DNA of 64,000 nucleotides from assembly GCA_903832665.1 (NCBI GenBank), contig CAILCG010000014.1:186001-250000 (forward strand), read 5' to 3'. Shown piece by piece: positions 54,331 through 62,873 of this stretch. A program made the translations under genes and the position numbers. How positions within the stretch are numbered: the first letter of the stretch is position 1; every line of letters begins with the position of its first letter. This DNA is from an uncultured Methanomicrobiales archaeon. Its GTDB lineage: Archaea > Halobacteriota > Methanomicrobia > Methanomicrobiales > Methanospirillaceae. The notes under the pieces were generated by a model that was given only the letters and a program-made list of their open reading frames with translations, had not been told where the DNA came from and searched no databases.

Positions 54331-55338
54331 TCAAGTACTGCTGGGGGTTACATTGGCAACGGTGAACTTCCCGGTCAACGTACCTGTTATCTGGCTCCTG
54401 ATATTGGTCACTTTGACATCCCAGAGACCAATTTTTCCCCCATTGGAGGTCTTAAGATCCAGGACACAGGTAATTTTTGTCCCGGCAAGAGACGATGGGG
54501 TGACACAGTCAAGAGGTGTGCCTGAACCCTGAACAAAGGTTACTTTCACACCATCATCGAAATTCTGTCCATAGATGGTTATCGGGATCTGGGTGTCACC
54601 CAATTCGGCATTAGTGGGAGAAACACTTGTGATAATCGGGGGGGCCTGACCGATGGTAAAGGCACCGGTCTTGGTGTCGGACTGTCCACCGGGGTTGGTA
54701 ACCACAACATTGTAGCTCCCCTCATCGGCGCTGCTGAGAGTGAAGGTACATCCTATCGAGGTCGAAGAGGAGACAGAAACACCCGTTGCAGCGATTGACG
54801 GATACCCGGGCCTCGTCAATTTTGCCGTGGCACCGCTCTCGAAATTCGCACCGGTAATGGTTACGCCGACAACTGCGTTCGTAGCCCCGCTCACAGGAGA
54901 TATGCCGGTAACGGTGGGTGTACTCCCGGAAGCGGTCGTGACAACCGTCGGAGGAATCGTGGGAGTGATAATTGAGACAGAAGAGACAGTCACGTGGGTA
55001 AGCTTTACCGGGTAGACTTTCTCGACAAGGGTTCTTTCAATTTTTTCTGTCTTGTTATCGCTGAAATGTCCCCATGAGCCATCAACATTTTTGTGTATCC
55101 ACGCACGGATGTACATATCATTCTTCGAGTCGTACTGGGTGATGACATACAATGTCTGTTCGGTCGATGACGCGGATTTGGCGATGATATCCCCCGCTAC
55201 AAACTTTGCTGCGGGTAATGTGGATGTAGGCACCGGTGTTGCCGCACCATTTGACGACTGGTCCGAACAGCCGGCAATCAGTACCGCAAAAACAAGAATA
55301 AGGCAGATTAATAGTCCGTTTGTGATTTCTTTCTCCAT
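54331..55338 (-). CDS. Lipoprotein with IPT/TIG domains
   Basis: The signal ends VLIAGC, a lipobox, and the mature part begins with a Thr/Pro-rich stretch. Two TIG (Ig-like) domains of about 85 residues follow: one starts TGISPVSGATNAVVGVTITG and has EGSYNVVVTNPGG, the other starts TSVSPTNAELGDTQIPITIYG. Such domains are adhesive or structural. The ATG at 55338 is preferred to an earlier TTG because ATATTATA (about 55366-55373) lies 30 bases upstream, giving a nearly leaderless message. About 335 aa. Confidence 0.82.
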   Translation of the reverse strand: MEKEITNGLLICLILVFAVLIAGCSDQSSNGAATPVPTSTLPAAKFVAGDIIAKSASSTEQTLYVITQYDSKNDMYIRAWIHKNVDGSWGHFSDNKTEKIERTLVEKVYPVKLTHVTVSSVSIITPTIPPTVVTTASGSTPTVTGISPVSGATNAVVGVTITGANFESGATAKLTRPGYPSIAATGVSVSSSTSIGCTFTLSSADEGSYNVVVTNPGGQSDTKTGAFTIGQAPPIITSVSPTNAELGDTQIPITIYGQNFDDGVKVTFVQGSGTPLDCVTPSSLAGTKITCVLDLKTSNGGKIGLWDVKVTNIRSQITGTLTGKFTVANVTPSST

Positions 55339-55404
55339 ACACGTACCGTTCGGCGGATATGCGTATAATATTTTTGTCAAATGACCTAGCCGAAAGGTAT
55401 AAGA

Positions 55405-56247
55405 CTATCCCGGAAGCGTAACAGTCCTGAAATTCCGGACAAAATACCAGTGAATTCCCAGGAGTGTGAGGAGTGTGAGGACCGTAAGGAGGGCTGATCC
55501 ATAGACTGCTGGGATTGCAACCTGGGCAACAGATACGTCAACACGGTCAGCCATCACAAATGTCAGTCCGAATGCAACAAAGATGCTTGCTGCATAGACA
55601 TCCCTCACGGCAAAGAAGAAAAATGCTGCTGCAAGCCCGAGCACCAGCAATCCCACCAGGCTTGTTTGAGGGTGAAACGATGGAGTGTGCACAAACGAAG
55701 TGAGACAGAAGAGCCAGGCCGTTACCAGGCTTCCTGCCGCGATAGAGATGATGACTCCCCCTTCCCGCACGAAAGCCTGTACATGAGTTCCCAGCAGCAC
55801 CCAGCAGACCATAACGGAAACAATGGCGGTAGGTAACAGGAGCAGAAAGGTATACCCGAATGCAACACCCCCGGTCCCAGACGGCAGGAAGAACTCGCTG
55901 ACCGCGTATCCAAAAAATATCGTCATGGCACCGGCAAAAAATGTCCGTCTCATAGAGATAAATCCTATCTGGAACAGATTCGCCGCACCGGTGACGAACG
56001 ATTCCCGGATACAGTAAACGGGAATGATCATTCCCGTAATGATACAGGAAAAAACCGTGTACAGCATAATGCCCTGCGGATCAGCGTACCGGAACAACTG
56101 ATGATCTCCTTCGAACAGGGCAGTTACGATCATCCATACAAGATAGATACCCGAGGGGATCACGATCAGGCGGATCAGGCCGGCACGCGATACCGGAGGG
56201 TCAGACGGCCGAATCAATACGGGTAAAGGCTGCTGTTCCTTGGACAT
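55405..56247 (-). CDS. Multi-pass membrane protein of unknown function
   Basis: Seven to eight hydrophobic helices are spread evenly over 280 residues; the N-terminal 20 residues are cytosolic and Pro-rich. Small conserved-looking loops are SMRRTFFAGAM and FAVRDVYAA. No family is recognised. It is 24 bases downstream of nothing on its own strand and lies alone between the TIG lipoprotein and the oxidoreductase genes. Confidence 0.7.
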   Translation of the reverse strand: MSKEQQPLPVLIRPSDPPVSRAGLIRLIVIPSGIYLVWMIVTALFEGDHQLFRYADPQGIMLYTVFSCIITGMIIPVYCIRESFVTGAANLFQIGFISMRRTFFAGAMTIFFGYAVSEFFLPSGTGGVAFGYTFLLLLPTAIVSVMVCWVLLGTHVQAFVREGGVIISIAAGSLVTAWLFCLTSFVHTPSFHPQTSLVGLLVLGLAAAFFFFAVRDVYAASIFVAFGLTFVMADRVDVSVAQVAIPAVYGSALLTVLTLLTLLGIHWYFVRNFRTVTLPG

Positions 56248-56350
56248 TCTTTTTTACGCCCGGTTCAAGGTTCATTCACGATTCGTAGAATAGTACTTTT
56301 CAGGTTATAGTATAGGAAAATTCGTATGAACGGTTATCCCGGAATAAAAA

Positions 56351-57199
56351 TTATGTCCGGGTTTCGCAAAACACCCGGAGTGCACGTTCACGCACTTCTT
56401 TCGAGAGCCGGAGAGTGATCATCCGGTCATCGAATGTAGGAATGGAACGCTCATAAATGATGCCAAGTGCGATGCGGGCATCGCTGTTGTAGTCCCATTC
56501 CCGGGCATGGGTACACGCAGTTTCAAAACTCAGCTTGTCGGAAGCCGGAAGATCATACACCCGGGAATCGTAATAGTCAGCCGCTGGGAAGAAGGTGGCG
56601 CAGATCTGGAGCACATCTATGAATGAGAACCCTTTATGGTCGACAGCTGCCTTGATCAGCGCTTTCAACGGCTCCATCTTCCGGGTATATCCCCGGGCTA
56701 TGAAACTTCCCCCGCTTGCGAGAAGGAGTTCTATCGGGTTGATGGGATACTCTGCGGTGCCTGAAGGAGTCGATTTTCCCTTGAAGCCAAGGGGGGATGT
56801 GGGAGTGTACTGCCCGGTGGTAAGACCGTACACCCGGTTGTTGTGGACGATCACGGTAATATCGATGTTGCGCTTTGCTGCAAAGATCAGATGGTCAAGA
56901 CCCTCCGCATACGCATCACCGTCCCCGACACAGCAGATCACCGTCAGGGCAGGATTTGCAAGTTTTATTGCCGTGGCAGCCGGGATTGCCCTCCCGTGAA
57001 GGGAGTAGAAACTGTTGATATTGAGATAATCCGCAATCTTCGCATGACAACCGATACCCGATACCAGCACGACGTCATCAAGTGACTTTCCTTCCCTGAG
57101 CCTGTCGGAGAGCAGGTTTTTTAACGTATGCTGGAGGGCAAAGTTCCCGCAACCGGGGCACCACGTGTTCTGGGCGCTGGTGATCAGTTCCCGGGTCAT
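56351..57199 (-). CDS. 2-oxoacid:ferredoxin oxidoreductase, beta subunit
   Basis: The thiamine diphosphate site GDGDAYAEGLDHLIFAAKRN (starting near residue 92) and the 4Fe-4S-type CPGCGN at the start are family marks. The subunit of 282 aa binds thiamine and, with the alpha subunit encoded just upstream, converts a 2-oxoacid and CoA into acyl-CoA with reduction of ferredoxin. The substrate is not visible in the sequence; 2-oxoglutarate or a branched-chain acid are likely. Its ATGA start overlaps the restored end of the alpha gene. Confidence 0.93.
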   Translation of the reverse strand: MTRELITSAQNTWCPGCGNFALQHTLKNLLSDRLREGKSLDDVVLVSGIGCHAKIADYLNINSFYSLHGRAIPAATAIKLANPALTVICCVGDGDAYAEGLDHLIFAAKRNIDITVIVHNNRVYGLTTGQYTPTSPLGFKGKSTPSGTAEYPINPIELLLASGGSFIARGYTRKMEPLKALIKAAVDHKGFSFIDVLQICATFFPAADYYDSRVYDLPASDKLSFETACTHAREWDYNSDARIALGIIYERSIPTFDDRMITLRLSKEVRERALRVFCETRT

Positions 57200-58852
57200 G
57201 AGATACCCCCCTCCTTAATCCGCGAGACCAGTTCATCAACCGTGAAGGGTCTGCCATCGAGCCGCAGGATCTTCTTGTCTGCGATACATACCGTGCTGCC
57301 CCGCGAGAGCCGCAAGTTGTCCCGTAGCATTCTCTTCAACCGCAATCAGCCGTTTGACACCGGCAAGTGTTTTTTTGATCTGATCGACCGGGAACGGTGC
57401 AAGTACGATGGGACGCACCACCCGGAGACCGAGTTCTAAAGCCGCTTCTTCACAAACACCTTTTGTCGATCCCCAGCAGAGCAGGGAAGTGGATGCATCA
57501 CGCATGCCGGATTGTATGACTCCCTCATAGCTCTGCATTAATTCGCTCATTGTCCTCCCTTTTTTCAGGCGCTTTTCGGCCATCTGGATGGTGATCTCTG
57601 CATCTTCTGTCGTGATGCCCGATTCATCATGCAGGTAACTGTTCACCTTCACGACAGCATCATTCGCACCCGGAAAAGCCAGGGGAGATACCCACGATTC
57701 AGTATTCGCGTAACGGAGGTAGGGGGTGTTGCTGTCCCACAGAACGGGACCGGTACCGGGCAGATTCCCGGCTGCTTCCCTATCAAGGCTGTAGATACCT
57801 TCAGACAGGGTCTTATCGGCAAGTATGAACGCCGGTACCTGGCATTGCCATGCAATGTTCATTGCATTCTCTGACCAGTTCAGGGCTTCCCGGGCATCCC
57901 CGGGTGCCACGATCAGACGGGGAAACTCGCCCTGCCCGGCATAAAGAACAAACTGAAGCTCGGATTGTCCGGAATATGTTGGAAGCCCGGTGGAAGGACC
58001 CGTCCTCTGGGAGACAACAAGCACAAGGGGGATCTCTGCCATCCCGGCAAATGCGAGCCCCTCGGTCATCAGACAGAATCCTCCCCCGGAAGTTCCGAGG
58101 GCAGACTTCTTTCCTGCGTAAGCAAACCCCAGGGCCATCAGGATCACCGCAATCTCGTTCTCCGGGTGTACTACAGTTATGCCAAACCGCTCTTTCTCCT
58201 CGGCAAGAAAATGGAGAATTCCTGAAGAGGGAGTCATAGGATATGAGAGATAGGCATCGAGTCCGCCACGGATTAATCCAAGCCCAATCGCCTCGTTTCC
58301 TGAAACCAGTGCCAGCGGCTGGTTTTTACATCTGGTGATGGGGTGTACGGTAGTGATGGAATCGAAGCCTTTTTTCGCAACCGCAAGATTCTGATCTGCT
58401 CCTTTGGGAATATGCCTGCGGAATACCGCGTCAACTACTTCCCACTCGATCCCTGCGGCTTTGGCAAATCCCCCGATGAGCGCCGAATTGCCCATAATGG
58501 GGGGTGCTTTTTCCTCCGCAAGGATTGCCTTTACCGGAATACCATACGCAGCGTTCTTCACCAGATCCCCATTGGCAATGATCACCGTATCCTTCGTATA
58601 CTGTAGTTTGTGCCGCTCCAGGGTTTCCTCATTGAGCGCAAGTACAAAATCGACATGATCCCGACAAGCACCGATGTCGGTTTCCGAACCCCGGACGATA
58701 ACAAAAGTGTGCCCGCCCCGGATCAGGGATGGATATTCAAAATACAGGTAGATGCGATAGCCGAGATGATTGAGCAATTGTGCAATCATGGAACCGGCGC
58801 TATTGATCCCATCCCCGGCTTTCCCTCCTATGAGAACTGACACCTCATTCAT
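57196..58852 (-). CDS. 2-oxoacid:ferredoxin oxidoreductase, fused gamma-alpha subunit (frameshifted near its end)
   Basis: Residues 1-180 form the gamma domain (VLIGGKAGDGINSAG, then YFEYPSLIRGGHTF); the alpha domain follows (GNEAIGLGLIRGGLDAYLSYPMTPSSGIL, ALGTSGGGFCLMTEG, ENATGQL). The frame as drawn stops at 57236 after non-family residues. In the next frame the sequence reads LRLSRGSTVCIADKKILRLDGRPFTVDEL and ends in an ATGA overlap with the beta gene, as expected for coupled subunits. A one-base change near 57320 would restore it. The ATG at 58852 has GAGGGG eight bases upstream. Confidence 0.88.
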
Positions 58853-59117
58853 GTAATTTCCCCTCATCTTCTGATACTGGCGGAGCGGCTAAATAATTTG
58901 GCATAGTCGTAAATGTATTACTCATCATAATAATATAGCCATTAAACGGTTTTTGGGGAAACATTCACTTAGTCATATTAAAATAGACGTGCGTCCTCAA
59001 TCATCCTATTACACAGGGAAAAAATGTCTGTTCGCGGGTCATCTGATGATACATTTCCCTGCATGAGAGAAACTGCTCAATACCGTAACATATCTGTATC
59101 TGATTGTAAAAGCAGAG
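58853..59117. other. AT-rich divergent promoter region
   Basis: The first 30 bases hold the leader and ribosome-binding site of the oxidoreductase operon; AAATTATTTAGCC (about 58887-58899 on the minus strand) is a candidate TATA box. The rest is AT-rich with several ATAATA runs and no coding signal on either strand. Confidence 0.45.
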
Positions 59118-59741
59118 GTGAAAGCAATAATCCCTGATAATATAATAACGGAAAAAAAGGCATACTTTGTCCATACTACGAGCGGCATGGATATGGACAG
59201 CCTGATCAAAGCAATCCGGCATCACAACCTGGGAATCCGATGGAGAGCTGCACTTGCTCTGGGCGATATTGGGGAACCTGCGGTAAAACCCCTTGTCAGG
59301 GCATTAAAAGAACCGGATCAGGATGTGCGCTGGCTTGCCGGGCTTGCCCTCGGAAGGATCGGTCCCGTGGCCATTCCCCATCTTATCAGGGCAATGGCAG
59401 AAAGTGATTATGATGTCCGATGGCACGCAACCCACGTAATAGCGCGAATCGGCGAACCTGCCATTCAGCCACTCGTTGCCACACTTAAGGAAAAAGACAC
59501 TGATCTCCAGTGGAGAAGCGCACTGGCACTCTCAATGATTGGGGAACCAGCCGTAGATTCGCTCATATTTGCGTTAAAAGATCCGATCTGGTGGGTGCGG
59601 GTGCGGGCAGCATGGGCACTTGGCGAGATCAAAGATCACCGGGCAGTCGAACCCCTGACAGCGTTAAAACAGGACACGGATGAGTACGTAAGGAAAGCCG
59701 CAGAAGACGCAATTGAAAAAATTCACACAAAAAACCGATGA
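59118..59741 (+). CDS. HEAT/PBS-lyase repeat protein
   Basis: Five to six repeats of about 31 residues are visible, each with a helix ending in G-D/R-I-G-E/P-x-A and followed by V-x-P-L (for example ALALGDIGEPAVKPLVRALK, IARIGEPAIQPLVATLK, ALSMIGEPAVDSLIFALK). HEAT repeats of the PBS-lyase type mediate protein contact. The first 23 residues are not repeat-like, and the ATG at 59187 may be the true start. The gene stands alone between the oxidoreductase and receiver genes. Confidence 0.85.
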   Translation: MKAIIPDNIITEKKAYFVHTTSGMDMDSLIKAIRHHNLGIRWRAALALGDIGEPAVKPLVRALKEPDQDVRWLAGLALGRIGPVAIPHLIRAMAESDYDVRWHATHVIARIGEPAIQPLVATLKEKDTDLQWRSALALSMIGEPAVDSLIFALKDPIWWVRVRAAWALGEIKDHRAVEPLTALKQDTDEYVRKAAEDAIEKIHTKNR

Positions 59742-59759
59742 CGGGTTATTCCCCCTTTT

Positions 59760-60140
59760 TTATATCAACTGCTCAAGAATCTGTTTCAGGTCATTGATTT
59801 TATAGGGTTTCGAAAGTTTTCCGGAAAAACCATAGCCGGCAAAATCCAGAACCACCGGGTCATTCGAATAACCCGTGGATACTACGGCTTTTACCATGGG
59901 ATCGAATGCTTTGAGCAACCCGATCACCTCTTTTCCCCCCATACCGTCAGGCACTGACAGGTCGAGGATCACAACATCAAAGGGGGCTCCTGCCCCTTTC
60001 TCCCGTTTGTACAGTTCGATCGCGGCCATACCTTCGCGGGCGAACATCACTTCATACCCCAGGAAATTAAGGACTTCCTGAGTGACGTCAAGGATGATCT
60101 GTTCATCATCCATAAGGAGAACCTTTCCCTTGACCGTCAT
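59760..60140 (-). CDS. Stand-alone response-regulator receiver protein
   Basis: A single CheY-like receiver domain of 126 aa: acidic pair MDDEQ near residue 12, phospho-acceptor Asp in VVILDLSVPDGMGG near residue 55, Thr/Ser in VSTGYSNDP near 89 and Lys in LSKPYKIND near 112. No output domain is present, so it signals by contact with another protein. The partner kinase is not in the window. It converges with the HEAT gene. Confidence 0.92.
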   Translation of the reverse strand: MTVKGKVLLMDDEQIILDVTQEVLNFLGYEVMFAREGMAAIELYKREKGAGAPFDVVILDLSVPDGMGGKEVIGLLKAFDPMVKAVVSTGYSNDPVVLDFAGYGFSGKLSKPYKINDLKQILEQLI

Positions 60141-60213
60141 AATGAACCTGGCTGATGATCTATAATTCTTATCAATATCATATATATTCTGTCTTACCGG
60201 TAACGACTGAAAC

Positions 60214-60489
60214 TTATTTTTTTAATTTCCGCAATCGTGCAGCCTCTTCCTTGTCCTCCACCCGGAGGAGGAAGGTGCCATGGCAGGGTTTGGTGAACGG
60301 GAAGATCACAAAGTCGCCGTCAAGACCGATAGCAATCGGGGGAAGCCCGATCACGTGGGTATCAAAAACTTTGAAGCCGGGTTCGACATCCCGGAATTCG
60401 GGATATGTTTTTTTGATATAGTCGCGGGACTCTTTGAAGGTTGCATCGCGCAACACGATCTCATAATCCATTGATTCTACGCAGCCCAT
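60214..60489 (-). CDS. DUF1894 family methanogen protein
   Basis: The 91-residue protein (ESMDYEIVLRDATFKESRDY, VFDTHVIGLPPIAIG, KPCHGTFLLRV) matches the small DUF1894 proteins that are restricted to methanogens. Its start overlaps the end of the DUF1890 gene by 13 bases, and the two often occur together. The function is not known. Confidence 0.82.
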   Translation of the reverse strand: MGCVESMDYEIVLRDATFKESRDYIKKTYPEFRDVEPGFKVFDTHVIGLPPIAIGLDGDFVIFPFTKPCHGTFLLRVEDKEEAARLRKLKK

Positions 60490-60986
60490 GGTGCCACCTC
60501 GTCGATTGCTTTCTTTAAGGGAAGGGGATTATGCACGGCTTTTGCCGCAATGACCGTGCAGGGAAAGTCGATCTGTTTGACCAGATCCTCATAATGCTCA
60601 CCATAGATGATCGCGTAAACCCGCGCTTTTGAGATCGCGCTCATCGTCCCGGCATACGTGATCCCGGCATCATTATGAATGAAAACAAAACAGCGGTCGA
60701 AGTCCCGCTTTTTATCGGTGATCATCACCACAGCGCGATCGAGATCCATCACCTCCCCAAGGTAATGCCGGTCCGGATCAGCAACCACCAGGAGGGTGTT
60801 TGCTGCCTTGTTGCCGGCTACCATGGGGACTATTCCCGTTTTTTTAAGCCGGTTTATCAGGTACAATGCAATACTTGTCTGTACCGGCACCTGCGGGCAC
60901 CCGAGCACGAGAAGTGCGGTTGCCGGTTGAGTTTCTGGTTCCCCTGTCACGTTTTTGACCATCCCTGATTTTTGGTACAACTTCAT
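60477..60986 (-). CDS. DUF1890 family methanogen protein
   Basis: The core ATALLVLGCPQVPVQTSIALYL starts near residue 26 and resembles the first strand and helix of a small nucleotide-binding fold; VVMITDKKRDFDRCFVFIHND and ARVYAIIYGEHYEDLVKQI follow, as in DUF1890 proteins of methanogens. The start is uncertain: an ATG at 60986 or 60962, or a TTG at 61028 without a ribosome site. It overlaps the DUF1894 gene and is downstream of cutA. Confidence 0.82.
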   Translation of the reverse strand: MKLYQKSGMVKNVTGEPETQPATALLVLGCPQVPVQTSIALYLINRLKKTGIVPMVAGNKAANTLLVVADPDRHYLGEVMDLDRAVVMITDKKRDFDRCFVFIHNDAGITYAGTMSAISKARVYAIIYGEHYEDLVKQIDFPCTVIAAKAVHNPLPLKKAIDEVAPWAA

Positions 60987-61046
60987 TATGCACTTCAGGC
61001 AATAATCCTGTGCATCACGCCATTTCAAAAATAAGAGGGAGGTATT

Positions 61047-61373
61047 TTACGCACCATTGTCTGTCTCATCGTGCACCCAGGACAGATAGGGGGCATATCC
61101 AGCAATAACAGGCAACACGATGATCTCAGGCACCTCGTAGCTGTGCAGGCTCTTAATGGTTGCAATCACCACCTCAGCCATCGTCTTTTTAGTCTTTGCA
61201 ATGAGCAGATGCTCAGGTTCAGAGCAGAACTCCCCATTCCACCGGTAATAGGAATGCACGGGAACGACATTGACACAGGCAACGAGTCTGCCGTCTACCA
61301 GCGCCCGCGCCATGGATTCTGAGTCTGCTGCGGGAATTGTACAAAAGATGACTACAAGATCTGAAGGCTCCAT
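61047..61373 (-). CDS. cutA: CutA1 divalent-cation tolerance protein
   Basis: The 108-residue protein shows the CutA trimer signatures: VVIFCTIPAADSESMARALV near the start, VACVNVVPVHSYYRWNGEF in the middle and LIAKTKKTMAEVVIATIKSLHSYEVPEIIVLP near the end. The ATG at 61373 has GGAGAAATT directly upstream and begins at the family start; an earlier in-frame start is less likely. CutA proteins bind copper or nucleotides and their exact role is open. Confidence 0.95.
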   Translation of the reverse strand: MEPSDLVVIFCTIPAADSESMARALVDGRLVACVNVVPVHSYYRWNGEFCSEPEHLLIAKTKKTMAEVVIATIKSLHSYEVPEIIVLPVIAGYAPYLSWVHDETDNGA

Positions 61374-61587
61374 AATTTCTCCATTTACATTGTCAGGTCC
61401 GGATCGTTTTGTTTTCGCAGGATACACTACCAGACACCATGACAGAGATCAGTATTTGCTGCTCTTTCTCCCCAGCGCTTTTTTGTTGTAGCTGATTAAA
61501 AATATTCCCGAACACTGCCGGCAGACAAAATAAAACCTTATAATTTGCGTTAACTACTATACGTCAAACGGCCAAAATTAGGTACTT

Positions 61588-62736
61588 ATGTACGCATCAC
61601 GCATGAGCAATCTTCCGCCGTATCTTTTTGCACGGATCGACGAGATGAAAGCTGAACAGCAGAAAAAAGGTGTCGACATCATTGACCTTGGCGTGGGAGA
61701 CCCGGATCTCGCTACCCCGCCCCACATCGTAGAATCCCTCTGCCAGGCAGCAAAGAACCCGGAGAACCACCACTACCCGTCATATGTGGGTATGCCTGCG
61801 TACCGGAGCGCTGTTGCCGACTGGTACAAGCAGCGGTTCGGCGTTACGCTCGATGCAGGAAAAGAGGTTGTTGCCCTGATGGGCTCCAAGGATGGGATCG
61901 CTCATATTGCCGAGGCATTCGTCAATCCCGGTGACTATGTGCTCTCCCCGAGCCCCGGCTACCCGGTCTACCGGACCGGGACCCTCTTTGCCGAGGGTCG
62001 GGTACATGATATGCCCCTCACCCGGAAGAACAACTTTGTACCCGTGCTGGCGGATATCCCAAAAGCGGTAGCCAAAGCTGCGAAGACCCTCTACATCAAT
62101 TACCCCAATAACCCGACGGCCGCAATAGCACCGGACGGATTCTACCGCGAAGTCGTGGACTTTGCCAGCGATAACAATATCGTCGTAGTCTCGGACAATG
62201 CGTACTCCGAGATCGCGTTCGACGGGTACCGGGCTCCCTCGTTTTTGGAGACAAAGGGTGCCATGGACGTGGGCATTGAGATGCACTCGCTCTCGAAGAC
62301 CTACAATATGACCGGATGGCGGATCGGCATGGCGGTCGGAAATGCCGAGATCCTTGCCGGGCTCGGCCGGGTCAAGACCAACGTGGATTCCGGGGTCTTC
62401 AATGCGGTGCAGCACGCGGCCATCACCGCACTCCGCGGATCGCAGGACTGCGTCAAGGAAGCCTGCACCATCTACCAGGAACGCCGCGATGTGCTCATCA
62501 CGGGCCTGCGGAGTCTCGGGTTCGATGTGCCCACTCCCAAGGCAACCTTCTATGTCTGGGTGCCGGTCAATGACTGCATGGCCTTCTCGGCAAAATTGCT
62601 CAACGAAGCCGGTATTGTTGCAACCCCCGGCGTGGGCTTTGGTTCCAGTGGCGAAGGCTATGTGCGGTTCGCCATCACCCGCCCGGTGGCCCGGATCAAC
62701 GAGGCAATCGAACGCATGCGGAAGCTGGACCTGTGA
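61588..62736 (+). CDS. dapL: LL-diaminopimelate aminotransferase (class I/II, PLP)
   Basis: The PLP lysine lies in HSLSKTYNMTGWRIG; NYPNNPT, SDNAYSEIAFDG and the opening PYLFARIDEMKAEQQKKGVDIIDLGVGDPDLATPP fit the DapL2 subgroup used by methanogens to make LL-diaminopimelate from tetrahydrodipicolinate for lysine. The 382-residue length agrees. Another class I aminotransferase cannot be fully excluded from motifs alone. No lys or dap neighbours are present. Confidence 0.85.
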   Translation: MYASRMSNLPPYLFARIDEMKAEQQKKGVDIIDLGVGDPDLATPPHIVESLCQAAKNPENHHYPSYVGMPAYRSAVADWYKQRFGVTLDAGKEVVALMGSKDGIAHIAEAFVNPGDYVLSPSPGYPVYRTGTLFAEGRVHDMPLTRKNNFVPVLADIPKAVAKAAKTLYINYPNNPTAAIAPDGFYREVVDFASDNNIVVVSDNAYSEIAFDGYRAPSFLETKGAMDVGIEMHSLSKTYNMTGWRIGMAVGNAEILAGLGRVKTNVDSGVFNAVQHAAITALRGSQDCVKEACTIYQERRDVLITGLRSLGFDVPTPKATFYVWVPVNDCMAFSAKLLNEAGIVATPGVGFGSSGEGYVRFAITRPVARINEAIERMRKLDL

Positions 62737-62873
62737 AATCCGCTGACCATCTTCTCTGTGCCGAACGGACAGCTGAAGATCAACCGGCAGGACTCATGCG
62801 AAGGAGCGTGACAGTGGCAGATATCACCGCCACCATAGAATGCCCTGCCTGGCAAAGGTAATCGGAGTACCCC

